Counted from the stretch's first letter, positions 1-11,247 are shown. The stretch: DNA of 64,000 nt from Aliivibrio sp. S3MY1 (GCF_028765575.1 NZ_JARACO010000008.1:62001-126000); one strand, 5' to 3'. The notes: a model not told the origin generated them from the letters alone. Made by a program: numbers and translations.

Positions 1-1
1 A

Positions 2-1234
2 GATGGTCTCGTAATTACCCCTTCGCATAATCCTCCTCAAGATGGTGGGATAAAATATAACCCGACACACGGCGGCCCAGCGGAAGGTGACTTAACTACG
101 GCGATTGAAAATCAAGCCAATGCCTATATTGCGAATGAATTAAGTGGTGTGAAGCGCATTGCGATCGATGACGCAATGAAATCTGATCTGGTTAAGCAAG
201 TGGATTTAGTGAAGCCATATATTGATGATCTTAAAAATGTTATTAATATTGACGCGATTCAAAAAGCAAATCTTAAATTAGGTGTAGATCCACTTGGTGG
301 CTCTGGTATTGAATACTGGCGTCAAATAGGTCAAGCCTTTGAGCTAAATTTAACGTTAGTAAGTGAAGCGATTGATCCTTCATTCCAATTTATGTCGTTA
401 GATAAAGACGGTGTAGTGCGTATGGATTGTTCTTCGCCTTACGCAATGGCGGGTTTGTTATCTTTAAAAGATGATTACGATTTAGCGTTTGGTAATGATC
501 CTGATTATGATCGTCATGGCATCGTTACACCATCAGGTTTAATGAATCCCAACCATTATCTAGCGGTATGCATTGATTATTTATATCGTAATCGCCCAGA
601 GTGGAAACCAGAGGTTGCCGTAGGTAAGACTTTAGTGTCTTCAGCGATTATTGATAAAGTTGTTGCTGATTTAGGCCGTAATTTATGCGAAGTACCTGTT
701 GGCTTTAAATGGTTTGTTGATGGATTGTACAATGGTCGTTTAGGTTTTGGTGGTGAAGAGAGTGCTGGCGCTTCTTTCTTACGCTTTGATGGTACACCTT
801 GGTCAACGGATAAGGATGGTATTCTTTTGTGTCTTCTTGCGGCTGAAATAACAGCGGTAACAGGTATGAACCCTCAAGAGTACTACAATAAACTTGCAGT
901 TCAGCATGGTGAATCTAGCTATAACCGAATTCAAGCCGTTGCTAATAAAGCACAAAAATCAGTATTAAGTAAATTGTCTCCTGAAATGGTCTCGGCAACA
1001 ACGCTTGCTGGTGATGAGATCACGGCTCGTTTAACACATGCTCCAGGTAATGGCGCGGCGATTGGTGGCCTTAAAGTAACAACCGTTAATGGTTGGTTTG
1101 CAGCTCGTCCATCGGGAACAGAAGAGATCTACAAGATTTACTGTGAAAGCTTTAAAGGTGCCGAACATTTAGCATTGATTGAACAAGAAGCTCAAGAGAT
1201 TGTAAGTAACGTATTTAAAGATGCTGGCTTATAA
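2..1234 (+). CDS. pgm: Phosphoglucomutase, alpha-D-glucose specific (5' end missing)
   Basis: This enzyme interconverts glucose-1-phosphate and glucose-6-phosphate in the cytoplasm, linking glycolysis to glycogen and sugar-nucleotide synthesis. The reading frame is open from the first bases of the window and ends with TAA. The visible part codes for about 410 residues, against about 546 in E. coli Pgm, so roughly 136 N-terminal residues lie outside. The first visible codons read [16 protein letters not shown], which holds the active-site phosphoserine loop (TPSHNP). The metal-binding loop ([11 protein letters not shown]) and the C-terminal phosphate-binding loop ([13 protein letters not shown]) follow. 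A strong hairpin terminator lies just after the stop. The ATG at 149 is internal and is not the gene start. Confidence 0.95.
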   Translation, partial: DGLVITPSHNPPQDGGIKYNPTHGGPAEGDLTTAIENQANAYIANELSGVKRIAIDDAMKSDLVKQVDLVKPYIDDLKNVINIDAIQKANLKLGVDPLGGSGIEYWRQIGQAFELNLTLVSEAIDPSFQFMSLDKDGVVRMDCSSPYAMAGLLSLKDDYDLAFGNDPDYDRHGIVTPSGLMNPNHYLAVCIDYLYRNRPEWKPEVAVGKTLVSSAIIDKVVADLGRNLCEVPVGFKWFVDGLYNGRLGFGGEESAGASFLRFDGTPWSTDKDGILLCLLAAEITAVTGMNPQEYYNKLAVQHGESSYNRIQAVANKAQKSVLSKLSPEMVSATTLAGDEITARLTHAPGNGAAIGGLKVTTVNGWFAARPSGTEEIYKIYCESFKGAEHLALIEQEAQEIVSNVFKDAGL

Positions 1235-1255
1235 TTAAAATCAGTAAAGAGTTAG

Positions 1256-1284
1256 TAAAAAGCAGCGCATGTCGCTGCTTTTTT
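1256..1284 (+). terminator. Rho-independent terminator after pgm
   Basis: The stem AGCAGCG (1261-1267) pairs with CGCTGCT (1273-1279) around a 5-base loop. Five A before it and five T after it extend the stem and give the T run. The hairpin contains an ATG at 1269 that is in frame with the next gene, which shows that ATG is not that gene's start. Confidence 0.85.
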
Positions 1285-1307
1285 ATTATAAAAAACGGAT
1301 GGTAATG

Positions 1308-2063
1308 ATGAACAATTTTCAGCTAGAACAGTTATTAAATAAAGAGCTTAAACCTCAATTAATTAAAGACTATTGCCCAAATGGATTACAAGTTGAAGGC
1401 AAATGTGAAGTCAAAAAAATCATTACAGGTGTAACGGCTTCGCAAGCATTAATTGATGCCGCAATTGAAAAAAATGCAGATGCTTTACTTGTTCACCATG
1501 GTTACTTTTGGAAAGGTGAAAGTGAATCAATTAAAGGAATGAAGGGTAATCGTATTCGTTCTTTAATTAAAAATGATATCAATTTGTTAGTGTACCACCT
1601 TCCTTTAGATATTCATCCAACATTAGGTAACAATGCAGAATTAGCTCGTTTATTCTCTATTTCAAATATAGAAGGGCTAGAAGCAATTCCTCAATCTATT
1701 GCAATGAAAGGAGAGTTTGAGGTTGCGTTATCTGGCGAAGAGTTAGGTGCACGAATTGATCAAGTATTAAACAGAGCTCCTTTACATATAATACCTGATG
1801 TTGATAAAGAGATAAAAACGGTGGCTTGGTGTTCTGGTGGTGGACAAGATTACATTGAGCTAGCGGCACAACAAGGGATTGATGCGTTTATTTCTGGCGA
1901 GGTATCTGAAAGAACGACGTATATTGCGCGTGAATTAGGTATTCACTATTTTGCCGCAGGTCATCATGCGACCGAGCGCTATGGTGTTAAGGCTCTGGGT
2001 GAATGGTTAGCGAAAGAGCATGGTTTTGATGTGGAATTTATTGATATTGATAATCCAGTATAG
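1308..2063 (+). CDS. ybgI: Nif3-like dinuclear metal-centre protein (YbgI/GTP cyclohydrolase I type 2 family)
   Basis: The protein has 251 residues and belongs to the Nif3/YbgI family, whose E. coli member is 247 residues and forms a toroidal hexamer with a two-metal site. Its physiological reaction is not firmly settled. The start at 1308 gives MNNFQLEQLLNKEL, matching the YbgI N-terminus. The frame extends upstream to 1269, but that ATG lies inside the pgm terminator. Likely metal ligands are visible in LLVHHGYFWKGE (paired His), in the HLPLDIHPTLGNN segment, and in FAAGHHATERYG near the C-terminus. The gene stands between two strong terminators, so it is probably transcribed alone. Confidence 0.9.
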   Translation: MNNFQLEQLLNKELKPQLIKDYCPNGLQVEGKCEVKKIITGVTASQALIDAAIEKNADALLVHHGYFWKGESESIKGMKGNRIRSLIKNDINLLVYHLPLDIHPTLGNNAELARLFSISNIEGLEAIPQSIAMKGEFEVALSGEELGARIDQVLNRAPLHIIPDVDKEIKTVAWCSGGGQDYIELAAQQGIDAFISGEVSERTTYIARELGIHYFAAGHHATERYGVKALGEWLAKEHGFDVEFIDIDNPV

Positions 2064-2082
2064 TTTTGATTCTTGAATAATC

Positions 2083-2115
2083 AAAAAGGTTGATGCTAAT
2101 ACATCAACCTTTTTT
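2083..2115. terminator. Bidirectional terminator between ybgI and gltA
   Basis: A perfect 13-bp stem, AAAAAGGTTGATG (2083-2095) with CATCAACCTTTTT (2102-2114), encloses a 6-base loop. T runs on both strands let it end ybgI on the plus strand and gltA on the minus strand. Confidence 0.85.
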
Positions 2116-2163
2116 GCTTATAAGTCTAACGATTTAAATCTGAGTCTGAATTTAAGATCTAAC

Positions 2164-3453
2164 CTATTCACGCTCATGAAGTGGTTTAAACTCACGAAGC
2201 TCTTCACCAGTGTAAAGTTGACGCGGACGACCGATACGATTTGTTGGATCACTGTGCATTTCGCTCCAGTGTGCAATCCAACCAACAGTACGAGACAGTG
2301 CGAAAATAACAGTAAACATAGACACAGGAATACCAATCGCTTTTAAGATAATCCCTGAGTAAAAATCTACGTTTGGATACAGCTTCTTAGAAACAAAGTA
2401 TTCATCAGAAAGCGCAATACGTTCAAGTTCCATTGCAACATCTAACAGTGGATCTTTAATGTTTAGCTCTTTTAGTACTTCATGACACGCTTCACGCATT
2501 ACTGTTGCACGTGGATCATAGTTTTTATAAACACGGTGACCAAAGCCCATTAGGCGGAATGGGTCATCTTTGTCTTTTGCTTTTGCAACGTACTCATCGA
2601 TATTGTCAAGAGAACCAATTTCTTCAAGCATACGTAAACATGCTTCGTTTGCCCCCCCATGAGCTGGTCCCCATAGAGATGCGATACCAGCAGCAATACA
2701 TGCGAACGGGTTAGCGCCAGATGAGCCCGCTAATCGAACTGTTGACGTTGAAGCATTTTGTTCGTGATCAGCATGTAGAGTAAAAATTTTATCCATAGCG
2801 CGAGCAACAACAGGGTTTACTTCGTATTCTTCACATGGATTGGCAAACATCATGTGTAAGAAGTTTTCTGCGTAAGTCAGATCGTTACGTGGATAAATAA
2901 ATGGCTGACCGATTGAGTACTTGTAACACATTGCTGAAAGTGTTGGCATTTTTGACAATAGTCTAAATGCGGCAATTTCACGGTGCTCGTCATTATTAAT
3001 ATCTAGTGAGTCGTGATAGAAGGCAGCTAGTGCACCAACCACACCGCACATTACTGCCATTGGGTGAGCATCACGACGGAAACCATGGAAGAAACTTGAA
3101 ATTTGCTCATGCACCATAGTATGGCGAGTTACAATATCTTTAAATGTTTCGTATTCTTCACGGTTTGGAGCCTGACCATTTAAAAGGATGTAACAGACTT
3201 CTAAATAATCAGCATTATTGGCTAATTGATCAATAGGGAAACCACGGTGTAATAAAACCCCTTTATCACCGTCGATATAAGTTATTTGAGACTCACAAGA
3301 TGCAGTGGCAAGAAAACCTGGGTCAAAGGTAAAGTAACCATTTGCTCCTAATGTACGCACATCAATCACTTCAGGACCAATTGTTCCATCCATGATTGGC
3401 ATGTCAATAGGCGCTTGACCTTCAATATGAAGTGTTGCCTTTTTATCTGCCAT
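2164..3453 (-). CDS. gltA: Citrate synthase, type II
   Basis: This enzyme condenses acetyl-CoA with oxaloacetate to citrate, the entry step of the TCA cycle. At 429 residues it matches the hexameric Gram-negative type (E. coli 427), which is normally inhibited by NADH. Visible signatures include [11 protein letters not shown] with an active-site His, [15 protein letters not shown] with the second catalytic His, and the C-terminal [12 protein letters not shown] segment. The start at 3453 is supported by AAGGAG upstream on the minus strand. It is transcribed divergently from sdhCDAB across an intergenic region of nearly 400 bp, the arrangement also found in E. coli. Confidence 0.97.
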   Translation of the reverse strand: MADKKATLHIEGQAPIDMPIMDGTIGPEVIDVRTLGANGYFTFDPGFLATASCESQITYIDGDKGVLLHRGFPIDQLANNADYLEVCYILLNGQAPNREEYETFKDIVTRHTMVHEQISSFFHGFRRDAHPMAVMCGVVGALAAFYHDSLDINNDEHREIAAFRLLSKMPTLSAMCYKYSIGQPFIYPRNDLTYAENFLHMMFANPCEEYEVNPVVARAMDKIFTLHADHEQNASTSTVRLAGSSGANPFACIAAGIASLWGPAHGGANEACLRMLEEIGSLDNIDEYVAKAKDKDDPFRLMGFGHRVYKNYDPRATVMREACHEVLKELNIKDPLLDVAMELERIALSDEYFVSKKLYPNVDFYSGIILKAIGIPVSMFTVIFALSRTVGWIAHWSEMHSDPTNRIGRPRQLYTGEELREFKPLHERE

Positions 3454-3506
3454 AACATTCTCCTTTTGTTATATTTTTATTCTATCCCGGATATGAGAGT
3501 GACAAC

Positions 3507-3535
3507 TTTGTACCCATTACACGGGCTAATGTCAA
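3507..3535 (-). promoter_or_regulatory. Candidate gltA promoter
   Basis: On the minus strand a perfect -35 TTGACA (complement of 3530-3535) is followed after 17 bases by TACAAA (complement of 3507-3512). The -10 is weak, so the assignment is tentative. Confidence 0.35.
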
Positions 3536-3624
3536 TTATTGTGCGCTTATGTGTGCACTCGTTTATATTTTTAATGAAAAAAAGGTTAATTTTCTGTGAT
3601 GTGATGTAGGTATTGTTTATAGAT

Positions 3625-3653
3625 TTGTAATCAGATATTTCACATCGTATACT
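3625..3653 (+). promoter_or_regulatory. Candidate sdhCDAB promoter
   Basis: TTGTAA (3625-3630), a 17-base spacer and TATACT (3648-3653) form a good sigma-70 promoter. It predicts transcription from about 3660 and a 5' leader of about 180 bases before sdhC. Confidence 0.5.
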
Positions 3654-3840
3654 GCGGCAGAGTTTCTGGTCTGTCCCTTATTTTATATAGGGTTAGCGTG
3701 ATTTACATCTACTTATAAATAGAGTGCAGCTTAGTAATTAAGCAGCATAAAGAGATGTCGCTCACAACAAGAGTTGCGAAAATGTTAATTTTTTCATGGT
3801 TTTTGATAGATCAGAGGTATCTATAACAATAAAATGCTCA

Positions 3841-4242
3841 ATGGAGCTGAGTGAGCCCCTTGTGAAAGTTAAAAAGTCAAGACCTGTCAATCTAGATCTA
3901 CAAACGATCCGTTTTCCTATAACGGCTATCGCCTCAATTATGCACCGTGTAAGTGGTGTGATTACTTTTGTTTCTATTGGAATATTGCTTTGGTTGCTCA
4001 ACCTATCGCTTTCTTCTCCTATTGGATTCGCACAAGCTGCTGACCATATCGATGGCTTTTTTGTGACATTCATTATGTGGGGAATTCTGACCGTCCTTGC
4101 TTATCATATTGTGGTTGGTATTCGTCATTTAATGATGGATATGGGTTACTTTGAAGAGCTTGAGTCTGGGACTCATAGTGCAAAGGTTGCATTTGCAATT
4201 ACAGCGGTATTATCACTTTTAGCAGGAGTATTGGTATGGTAG
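3841..4242 (+). CDS. sdhC: Succinate dehydrogenase cytochrome b556 subunit
   Basis: One of the two inner-membrane anchors of complex II, carrying heme b and the ubiquinone site together with SdhD. From [20 protein letters not shown] onward it tracks E. coli SdhC closely. The HRVSG motif and the heme-region [14 protein letters not shown] are present, and there are three membrane spans. The start is uncertain. ATG at 3841 gives 133 residues. GTG at 3862 gives 126 and fits the family N-terminus (129 in E. coli) slightly better. Neither has a strong ribosome binding site, and an in-frame ATG at 3796 is too far upstream. The stop overlaps the sdhD start. Confidence 0.9.
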   Translation: MELSEPLVKVKKSRPVNLDLQTIRFPITAIASIMHRVSGVITFVSIGILLWLLNLSLSSPIGFAQAADHIDGFFVTFIMWGILTVLAYHIVVGIRHLMMDMGYFEELESGTHSAKVAFAITAVLSLLAGVLVW

Positions 4243-4583
4243 CTAACGTATATTCCTTCGGTCGTAATGGTGTACACGATTTTATCTTAATTCGTGCTAG
4301 CGCGATCATTCTTACCCTATACACAGTATATATCGTCGGTTTCTGCGCATTTGGCCCAGAGCTTACCTATCTATCATGGACAAATTTCTTCGGTGGCTTG
4401 TTCACAAAAGTATTTACTATGCTAGCGCTTCTTTCCATTCTTATCCATGCATGGATTGGCTTATGGCAAGTTCTTACTGATTATATTAAACCTGTGATGT
4501 TGCGTGCTCTGCTTCAGCTTGGTTTAGTGTCAGTTCTTTTGGGATATTTCTTCTCTGGTTTAGTTATTGTGTGGGGTGTGTAG
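4236..4583 (+). CDS. sdhD: Succinate dehydrogenase membrane anchor subunit
   Basis: The second membrane anchor of complex II, 115 residues as in E. coli. Three hydrophobic segments are visible. The quinone/heme-side signature [16 protein letters not shown] is nearly identical to the E. coli sequence. It starts inside the end of sdhC (7-base overlap), and its TAG stop overlaps the sdhA GTG start by one base, so the subunits are translationally coupled. Confidence 0.95.
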   Translation: MVANVYSFGRNGVHDFILIRASAIILTLYTVYIVGFCAFGPELTYLSWTNFFGGLFTKVFTMLALLSILIHAWIGLWQVLTDYIKPVMLRALLQLGLVSVLLGYFFSGLVIVWGV

Positions 4584-6349
4584 TGAGTATTGCTGTTAGA
4601 GAATTTGATGCCGTTGTAATCGGCGCTGGTGGTGCAGGTATGCGAGCTGCACTGCAAATTTCAGAACAAGGTTTATCATGTGCCTTGTTATCAAAAGTAT
4701 TTCCAACTCGTTCTCATACTGTCTCTGCTCAAGGTGGTATTACCGTTGCTCTAGGTAATGCACACGAAGATCATTGGGAGCAACATATGTATGATACGGT
4801 TAAAGGCTCTGATTATATCGGTGACCAAGATGCTATCGAGTACATGTGTAAAAATGGTCCAGAATCAGTAATTGAATTAGAGAAAATGGGGTTGCCGTTT
4901 TCTCGTTTTGATAACGGTACGATTTATCAGCGTCCGTTTGGTGGGCAATCTAAAAATTTTGGTGGTGAGCAAGCAGCTCGAACAGCTGCAGCTGCAGACC
5001 GAACGGGTCACGCACTTCTTCATACGCTTTATCAGCAAAATATTAAGCATAAGACGACGATTTTTTCAGAATGGTATGCACTTGATTTAGTTAAAAACGA
5101 AGATGGTGCCATCTTAGGTACAACTGCGCTTTGTATGGAAACCGGTGAAGTATGTTACTTCAAAGCTAAGGCCACGATCTTAGCTACGGGTGGTGCGGGT
5201 CGTATTTACGCATCAACAACCAATGCGCACATCAACACTGGCGATGGTGTAGGTATGGCCATTCGTGCTGGTGTTCCAATGCAAGATATTGAAATGTGGC
5301 AATTCCACCCAACGGGTATCGCAGGAGCGGGTGTTCTTGTTACGGAGGGGTGTCGTGGTGAGGGTGGCTATCTATTGAATAAAGATGGTGAACGCTTCAT
5401 GGAGCGCTATGCTCCAAATGCGAAAGACCTAGCAGGCCGTGACGTTGTTGCTCGTTCAATGATGGTCGAAATCCGTGAAGGCCGTGGTTGTGATGGTCCT
5501 TGGGGTCCACATATTAAACTGAAACTGGATCACTTAGGTAAAGAAACACTAGAGTCACGTTTACCTGGGGTGTGTGAATTATCTCGTACCTTTGCTCACG
5601 TAGATCCAGTAAAAGAACCAATTCCAGTTATTCCTACTTGTCATTACATGATGGGTGGCGTACCAACACAAGTATCAGGTCAGGCGATTAAACAAGATGC
5701 CGCTGGCGCTGATGTTGAAATTCAAGGTCTATTTGCGTGTGGTGAGATTGCCTCAGTATCAGTACATGGTGCTAACCGCTTAGGGGGAAACTCTCTGCTT
5801 GATTTAGTGGTATTTGGTCGTGCGACAGGGCTTCATTTAGGTGAAACACTGAAGAAGCAAGCTGAAGCTAAACCTGCGACTGATGCCGATATTGAAGCTT
5901 CTCTTGAGCGTTACAATCGTTGGGAAAACAGTACCGGTGGTGAAGATCCAGTTCAAATTCGTAAAGATTTACAACAATGTATGCAAAACAACTTCTCGGT
6001 ATTCCGTGAAGGTGATGCAATGGCAAAAGGCCTTGAAGAGCTTAAAGTGATTCGTGAACGCCTTAAAAATGCTTACCTTGCTGATAAATCGACGGAATTT
6101 AATACGCAACGTATAGAGTGTTTAGAGTTAGAAAACTTGATGGAAACGGCATTTGCGACGGCAGTTGCAGCAAACTACCGTACAGAAAGTCGTGGAGCTC
6201 ATGCTCGTTTTGACTTCCCTGAGCGTGATGATGCGAATTGGTTATGTCATTCAGTGTATAACCCTGAGACAGAATCGATGACTAAGCGTGGGGTGAACAT
6301 GGAGCCTATCCATCGTGAAGCATTCCCACCTAAAGCACGTACGTACTAA
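4583..6349 (+). CDS. sdhA: Succinate dehydrogenase flavoprotein subunit
   Basis: The catalytic subunit of complex II, oxidising succinate to fumarate with covalently bound FAD. With the GTG start at 4583 it has 588 residues, the same as E. coli SdhA. The upstream ATG at 4571 lies within sdhD and is less likely. Visible features are the dinucleotide-binding [11 protein letters not shown] near residue 15, the SHTVSAQGG segment whose His carries the flavin, the substrate-site HPTGIAGAG, and [10 protein letters not shown]. Its first codon overlaps the sdhD stop, and sdhB follows after 14 bases. Confidence 0.95.
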   Translation: MSIAVREFDAVVIGAGGAGMRAALQISEQGLSCALLSKVFPTRSHTVSAQGGITVALGNAHEDHWEQHMYDTVKGSDYIGDQDAIEYMCKNGPESVIELEKMGLPFSRFDNGTIYQRPFGGQSKNFGGEQAARTAAAADRTGHALLHTLYQQNIKHKTTIFSEWYALDLVKNEDGAILGTTALCMETGEVCYFKAKATILATGGAGRIYASTTNAHINTGDGVGMAIRAGVPMQDIEMWQFHPTGIAGAGVLVTEGCRGEGGYLLNKDGERFMERYAPNAKDLAGRDVVARSMMVEIREGRGCDGPWGPHIKLKLDHLGKETLESRLPGVCELSRTFAHVDPVKEPIPVIPTCHYMMGGVPTQVSGQAIKQDAAGADVEIQGLFACGEIASVSVHGANRLGGNSLLDLVVFGRATGLHLGETLKKQAEAKPATDADIEASLERYNRWENSTGGEDPVQIRKDLQQCMQNNFSVFREGDAMAKGLEELKVIRERLKNAYLADKSTEFNTQRIECLELENLMETAFATAVAANYRTESRGAHARFDFPERDDANWLCHSVYNPETESMTKRGVNMEPIHREAFPPKARTY

Positions 6350-6363
6350 GAGAGGGCAGAAAG

Positions 6364-7077
6364 ATGAAATTAAATTTTTCAATCTACCGTTACAATCCTG
6401 ATGTAGATAATGCACCTCATATGAAGGCGTATACGTTAGAAGTGGAAGAAGGCTCTGATATGATGGTGCTTGATGCACTTATCCTGCTGAAAGAGCAAGA
6501 TCCTACTCTGTCATTTCGTCGTTCATGTCGTGAGGGGGTTTGTGGTTCTGATGGTTTGAATATGAATGGTAAGAATGGTCTAGCCTGTGTTACGCCGTTA
6601 TCTGAGCTGATTGGTAAAGGGGATCTTGTCATTCGACCATTACCAGGGCTGCCAGTTGTACGTGATCTGATTGTTGACATGGGTCAGTTCTATGAAAACT
6701 ATGAGAAGGTAAAACCTTTCTTAATTGATGATGGTGCAACACCGCCTTCAAGAGAAAACCTACAGTCTCCAGCAGAACGAGAACACTTAGATGGGTTATA
6801 TGAATGTATTATGTGTGCATGTTGTACAACATCATGCCCATCATTCTGGTGGAACCCTGATAAGTTCATCGGACCAGCAGGGCTTCTTGCCGCTTATCGT
6901 TGGTTAATTGATAGCCGCGATACAGCGACAAATGAACGTTTGTCTAATTTAGACGATGCTTTCAGTGTTTTTCGTTGCCATGGCATAATGAATTGTGTAA
7001 GTGTATGCCCTAAAGGGTTAAATCCAACAAAAGCAATTGGTCATATTAAGACAATGCTATTGAAAAAAGCGGTATAA
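6364..7077 (+). CDS. sdhB: Succinate dehydrogenase iron-sulfur subunit
   Basis: Transfers electrons from the SdhA flavin to ubiquinone through three clusters. It has 237 residues (E. coli 238). The [2Fe-2S] cysteines are in SCREGVCGSDGLN and the nearby ACVTPL. The [4Fe-4S] and [3Fe-4S] ligands are in CIMCACCTTSCPSFWW and CHGIMNCVSVCPKGLNP. A GAGAGGG-like ribosome binding site precedes the ATG. It is the last sdh gene, with 122 bases of intergenic DNA before sucA. Confidence 0.97.
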   Translation: MKLNFSIYRYNPDVDNAPHMKAYTLEVEEGSDMMVLDALILLKEQDPTLSFRRSCREGVCGSDGLNMNGKNGLACVTPLSELIGKGDLVIRPLPGLPVVRDLIVDMGQFYENYEKVKPFLIDDGATPPSRENLQSPAEREHLDGLYECIMCACCTTSCPSFWWNPDKFIGPAGLLAAYRWLIDSRDTATNERLSNLDDAFSVFRCHGIMNCVSVCPKGLNPTKAIGHIKTMLLKKAV

Positions 7078-7088
7078 CCATACTCCCT

Positions 7089-7166
7089 CAACTTACTTAT
7101 TGATTGACTAAATAATATTAGGCAGTAAGTAAGTTGAAGTTTATAAGCCCGGCACAGAAGACCGGG
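7089..7166 (+). repeat. Two inverted repeats between sdhB and sucA
   Basis: CAACTTACTTA (7089-7099) is perfectly complementary to TAAGTAAGTTG (7126-7136). A second small GC-rich stem, CCCGG (7148-7152) with CCGGG (7162-7166), follows. Neither has a T run, so these look like mRNA processing or stabilising structures rather than terminators. Confidence 0.6.
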
Positions 7167-7199
7167 ATAGAAGTGAAACTACTGGATTAAGGGAAAATA

Positions 7200-10016
7200 A
7201 TGCAGAATAGCGTGATGAAGGCATGGTTTGAGTCTTCACATTTAGCTGGCGCTAATGCAACGTACGTAGAAGATCTCTACGAACTCTATCTCAGTGACCC
7301 GGAAATAGTTAGCGATGAATGGAGAGATGTTTTTGATACGCTTCCAGTTGAAAATACTGGCGCATCAGAACAAGCTCATTCCCCTGTACGAGATTATTTC
7401 CGTCGTCTTGCGAAAGAAACAAAGCAAGTTAGCGCTCAAGTTAATGATCCAGATGTAGATGCTAAGCAAGTAAGAGTATTGCAGTTAATTAATGCATACC
7501 GTTTTCGTGGTCACCAAAATGCAAATTTAGACCCATTAGCATTACAACAACATGAATATGTTGCTGAATTAGAGCCTTCTTTTCATAATTTGAATGATGA
7601 AGATTTATCAGAAACATTTAACGTTGGTTCTTTTGCTTCAGGGCAAGAGACAATGAAACTGTCTGATCTGTATAACGCATTACGTGGCACTTATTGTGGC
7701 TCTGTCGGTGCAGAATACATGCATATTACTAATACAGAAGAAAAGCGTTGGATCCAACAGCGTTTAGAATCTGTAGCAGGTAATCCTGTTTTTACAGCAC
7801 AAGAGAAATTAACCTTTCTTGAAGAGCTAACGGCTGCCGAAGGCTTAGAGCGTTATTTAGGCGCTAAATTCCCAGGTGCGAAGCGATTCTCATTGGAAGG
7901 TGGTGATGCCATGGTTCCGATGGTAAAAGAAATCATTCGACGTGCTGGTGAAAATGGGGGACGCGAAGTTGTTATCGGGATGGCTCACCGTGGTCGCTTG
8001 AACATGCTTATCAATGTTCTCGGTAAAAAACCACAAGACTTATTCGATGAATTTGCAGGTAAGCATGGCGAATCATGGGGTACTGGTGATGTTAAATACC
8101 ACCAAGGCTTCTCTTCCGATTTTGCTACCCCTGGTGGTAATGTTCATTTAGCTCTTGCATTCAACCCGTCTCACCTTGAAATTGTTAACCCTGTTGTTAT
8201 TGGTTCTGTTCGTGCACGGCAAGACCGTTTAAATGACTCAGCAGGCGATAAAGTTATCCCTATTACAATTCATGGAGATTCTGCAATCGCGGGTCAAGGT
8301 GTGGTAGCTGAAACATTCAACATGTCTCAAGCTCGTGCATTCCAAGTGGGTGGTACGATTCGTATTGTTATTAATAACCAAGTTGGTTTTACAACATCGA
8401 ATCCCAAAGATACACGTTCAACGCAATATTGTACTGATATCGCTAAAATGGTTCAGGCTCCAATTTTTCATGTAAATGCGGATGACCCAGAAGCGGTTGC
8501 TTTCGTTACTCGTATTGCTTTGGATTATCGAAACGAATTCAAACGTGATGTAGTGATTGATTTAGTGTGTTACCGCCGTCATGGTCACAATGAAGCGGAT
8601 GAACCAAATGCTACGCAGCCTTTGATGTATCAAAAAATCAAAAAGCACCCAACACCTCGTAAGATTTACGCAGATATGTTGGTTGCGCGTCAAGAAGTTG
8701 AGCTGGAAACAACCACACAACTGATCAATGAGTATCGCGATGCGCTTGATCATGGTGAAGTGGTAGTGAAAGAGTGGCGACCAATGCAGCTACATAATGT
8801 GGATTGGACACCTTTCATCGGTCATGACTGGAATATGGAATGGGCGAGTGAATTCGATAAAACGCGTCTAGTTGAGCTTGGTCAACGTGTTTGCCAATAT
8901 CCAGAAAGTCACAAATTACACAGTCGTGTAAATAAAATGTGTAATGACCGTATTTCGATGGTTTCTGGTGGAAAAGCCATTGATTGGGGTATGGCTGAAA
9001 CATTAGCTTATGCCACACTTGTTGATGAAGGTAAGCGCATTCGTATTACTGGCCAAGATTCGGGTCGTGGTACATTCTTCCATCGTCATGCTGTTCTTCA
9101 TAATCAATCAGATGCAAGTACTTACGTGCCATTAGCTAATATTCATGATAAACAAGGCCCATTTGAAGTGCATGATTCTGTACTTTCGGAAGCGGCGGTA
9201 CTTGCTTTTGAATACGGCTATGCAACAGCGGAACCAGGCGGCTTAACTATTTGGGAAGCTCAGTTTGGTGACTTTGCTAACTGTGCGCAAGTCGTTATTG
9301 ACCAATTTATCTCATCAGGAGAGCAAAAGTGGGGCCGTATGTGTGGTCTAACTATGTTGTTACCTCATGGTTATGAGGGGCAAGGTCCTGAACATTCGTC
9401 AGCAAGGCTTGAACGATTTTTACAAATGTGTGCTGAGCAAAACATGCAAGTGGTGGTTCCATCAACACCTGCGCAGGTTTACCACATGTTACGACGTCAA
9501 GTGGTTCGTCCAATGCGTCGTCCGCTGATTGTAATGTCACCTAAATCATTATTACGTCATCCACTGTGTACTTCATCATTAGAAGAATTAGCTGAAGGAA
9601 ATTTCCAACCGGCAATTCCTGAAATTGACGACTTAGACCCAGCACAAGTGAAACGTGTCGTATTTTGTTCTGGTAAAGTTTATTTTGATCTATTAGAGCA
9701 ACGCCGCACTAATGAACAAAGTGATGTTGCGATTGTTCGTATTGAGCAGCTCTACCCATTCCCAAAAGAAGATGTAGAAGCGGCAATTGCGCAATACGCG
9801 AATGTTGAAGATTACGTTTGGTGTCAAGAAGAGCCTCAAAACCAAGGCGCTTGGTACTCTAGCCAACATAACTTCCGTTCAGCATTGCCAGATAATGCAA
9901 TCTTACATTATGCAGGACGTCCAGCGTCTGCCTCTCCGGCAGTTGGCTATATGTCAGTGCACGTGAAACAACAAAAAGCGTTAGTTGAAGACGCTCTGAC
10001 CCTAAATAAGAACTAG
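7200..10016 (+). CDS. sucA: 2-oxoglutarate dehydrogenase E1 component
   Basis: The thiamine-diphosphate-dependent decarboxylase of the 2-oxoglutarate dehydrogenase complex. It has 938 residues, close to the E. coli enzyme (933). The N-terminus ([23 protein letters not shown]) is the family's E2-binding extension. Further recognisable stretches are [17 protein letters not shown], the ThDP/Mg region [14 protein letters not shown] with [22 protein letters not shown], and the transketolase-like C-terminal half ([17 protein letters not shown]). AAGGGA precedes the ATG. sucB follows after 19 bases, so the two are one transcript. Confidence 0.97.
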   Translation: MQNSVMKAWFESSHLAGANATYVEDLYELYLSDPEIVSDEWRDVFDTLPVENTGASEQAHSPVRDYFRRLAKETKQVSAQVNDPDVDAKQVRVLQLINAYRFRGHQNANLDPLALQQHEYVAELEPSFHNLNDEDLSETFNVGSFASGQETMKLSDLYNALRGTYCGSVGAEYMHITNTEEKRWIQQRLESVAGNPVFTAQEKLTFLEELTAAEGLERYLGAKFPGAKRFSLEGGDAMVPMVKEIIRRAGENGGREVVIGMAHRGRLNMLINVLGKKPQDLFDEFAGKHGESWGTGDVKYHQGFSSDFATPGGNVHLALAFNPSHLEIVNPVVIGSVRARQDRLNDSAGDKVIPITIHGDSAIAGQGVVAETFNMSQARAFQVGGTIRIVINNQVGFTTSNPKDTRSTQYCTDIAKMVQAPIFHVNADDPEAVAFVTRIALDYRNEFKRDVVIDLVCYRRHGHNEADEPNATQPLMYQKIKKHPTPRKIYADMLVARQEVELETTTQLINEYRDALDHGEVVVKEWRPMQLHNVDWTPFIGHDWNMEWASEFDKTRLVELGQRVCQYPESHKLHSRVNKMCNDRISMVSGGKAIDWGMAETLAYATLVDEGKRIRITGQDSGRGTFFHRHAVLHNQSDASTYVPLANIHDKQGPFEVHDSVLSEAAVLAFEYGYATAEPGGLTIWEAQFGDFANCAQVVIDQFISSGEQKWGRMCGLTMLLPHGYEGQGPEHSSARLERFLQMCAEQNMQVVVPSTPAQVYHMLRRQVVRPMRRPLIVMSPKSLLRHPLCTSSLEELAEGNFQPAIPEIDDLDPAQVKRVVFCSGKVYFDLLEQRRTNEQSDVAIVRIEQLYPFPKEDVEAAIAQYANVEDYVWCQEEPQNQGAWYSSQHNFRSALPDNAILHYAGRPASASPAVGYMSVHVKQQKALVEDALTLNKN

Positions 10017-10035
10017 AAAGTATAGGAAAACGGAT

Positions 10036-11247
10036 ATGACAATCGAAATTCTGGTTCCAGATTTACCTGAATCTGTAGCAGACGCTACTGTAGCAACATG
10101 GCATAAAAAACCTGGCGATGCAGTTGAGCGTGACGAAATACTTGTAGACATTGAAACGGACAAAGTAGTTCTTGAAGTACCAGCGCCTGAAGCTGGTGTA
10201 CTAGAGGCTATTTTAGAAGAGGATGGTGCAACGGTTCTTTCTAAGCAATTACTTGCTCGCCTTAAGCCAGGCGCTGTGGTTGGGGAGCCAACAAAGGACG
10301 TAGCAACGGATACTGAATCATCACCAGAAAAGCGCCATACGGCTTCTTTATCAGAAGAAAGTAATGATGCGCTAAGTCCAGCAGTTCGTCGTCTACTGGG
10401 TGAGCATGACATTGCTTCATCTGATGTAAAAGGTACAGGTGTTGGTGGTCGAATTACTCGTGAAGACGTTGACGCTTATGTTGCCGCATTAAAAGCAGTA
10501 CCACACGCAGAAAAAGTAGTGGATAAACCAGCAGAAGCGTTAGCACATCGTAGCCAAAAACGAGTGCCAATGACGCGTCTTCGTAAAACAGTCGCAAGAC
10601 GTCTGTTAGAAGCCAAAAACAACACTGCAATGCTAACAACGTTTAATGAAGTAAACATGAAGCCAATCATGGAACTTCGTAAGCAGTATCAAGAGCAGTT
10701 TGAAAAGCGTCACGGTACACGTTTAGGCTTCATGTCTTTCTATGTGAAAGCCGTAACCGAAGCACTTAAACGTTACCCTGAGGTGAACGCATCAATTGAT
10801 GGCGATGATATTGTTTATCATAACTATTTTGATATCAGCATGGCGGTCTCTACACCGCGTGGTTTAGTAACGCCAGTACTAAAAGACTGTGATGCGCTTG
10901 GCTTTGCTGATATTGAAAAAGGCATCAAAGAGCTTGCAATCAAAGGTCGTGACGGAAAGTTAGCGGTTGAAGATTTAATGGGTGGTAACTTTACTATCAC
11001 TAATGGTGGTGTGTTTGGTTCATTAATGTCTACTCCAATTATTAACCCGCCACAAGCTGCAATTTTAGGTATGCATAAAATCCAAGATCGTCCAATGGCG
11101 GTTGACGGAAAGGTAGAAATTCTACCAATGATGTACCTTGCATTATCTTACGATCACCGTCTTATTGATGGTCGTGAGTCGGTAGGTTTCCTTGTAACGA
11201 TTAAAGAGTTACTTGAAGATCCTGCTCGTTTACTACTAGACGTTTAA
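10036..11247 (+). CDS. sucB: 2-oxoglutarate dehydrogenase E2, dihydrolipoyl succinyltransferase
   Basis: The core acyltransferase of the complex, transferring the succinyl group to CoA. It has 403 residues (E. coli 405). A single N-terminal lipoyl domain carries the lipoylated Lys in [15 protein letters not shown], near residue 43. A charged flexible linker is followed by the E1/E3-binding domain ([13 protein letters not shown], near 115-150). The catalytic domain ends with [11 protein letters not shown], holding the HxxxDG active site. A long antisense open frame over its 5' end is a codon-bias shadow. Confidence 0.97.
   Translation: MTIEILVPDLPESVADATVATWHKKPGDAVERDEILVDIETDKVVLEVPAPEAGVLEAILEEDGATVLSKQLLARLKPGAVVGEPTKDVATDTESSPEKRHTASLSEESNDALSPAVRRLLGEHDIASSDVKGTGVGGRITREDVDAYVAALKAVPHAEKVVDKPAEALAHRSQKRVPMTRLRKTVARRLLEAKNNTAMLTTFNEVNMKPIMELRKQYQEQFEKRHGTRLGFMSFYVKAVTEALKRYPEVNASIDGDDIVYHNYFDISMAVSTPRGLVTPVLKDCDALGFADIEKGIKELAIKGRDGKLAVEDLMGGNFTITNGGVFGSLMSTPIINPPQAAILGMHKIQDRPMAVDGKVEILPMMYLALSYDHRLIDGRESVGFLVTIKELLEDPARLLLDV

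Larger units (their letters stand above)
3454..3840. other. gltA-sdhC intergenic control region
   Basis: About 390 bp separate the divergent gltA and sdhC starts. It holds candidate promoters for both genes and a long leader before sdhC. Two GTTAATTTT stretches (3585-3593 and 3784-3792) resemble ArcA half sites. E. coli sdh and gltA are repressed by ArcA, so this is plausible but unproven. No clear CRP palindrome was found. Confidence 0.4.

Noticed and set aside
1269-1307. Upstream ATG for the Nif3-family gene
   Set aside because: It falls inside the pgm terminator hairpin, and the extra residues do not match the family.
3454-3795. CRP-type palindrome in the gltA-sdhC region
   Set aside because: TGTGA- and TCACA-like halves are present but their spacing does not fit the consensus.
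3796-3840. Upstream ATG for sdhC
   Set aside because: It adds residues absent from the family and lacks a suitable ribosome binding site.
10002-10412. 136-codon open frame antisense to sucB
   Set aside because: It is Ser/Thr-rich, has no ribosome binding site and mirrors the codon bias of sucB.
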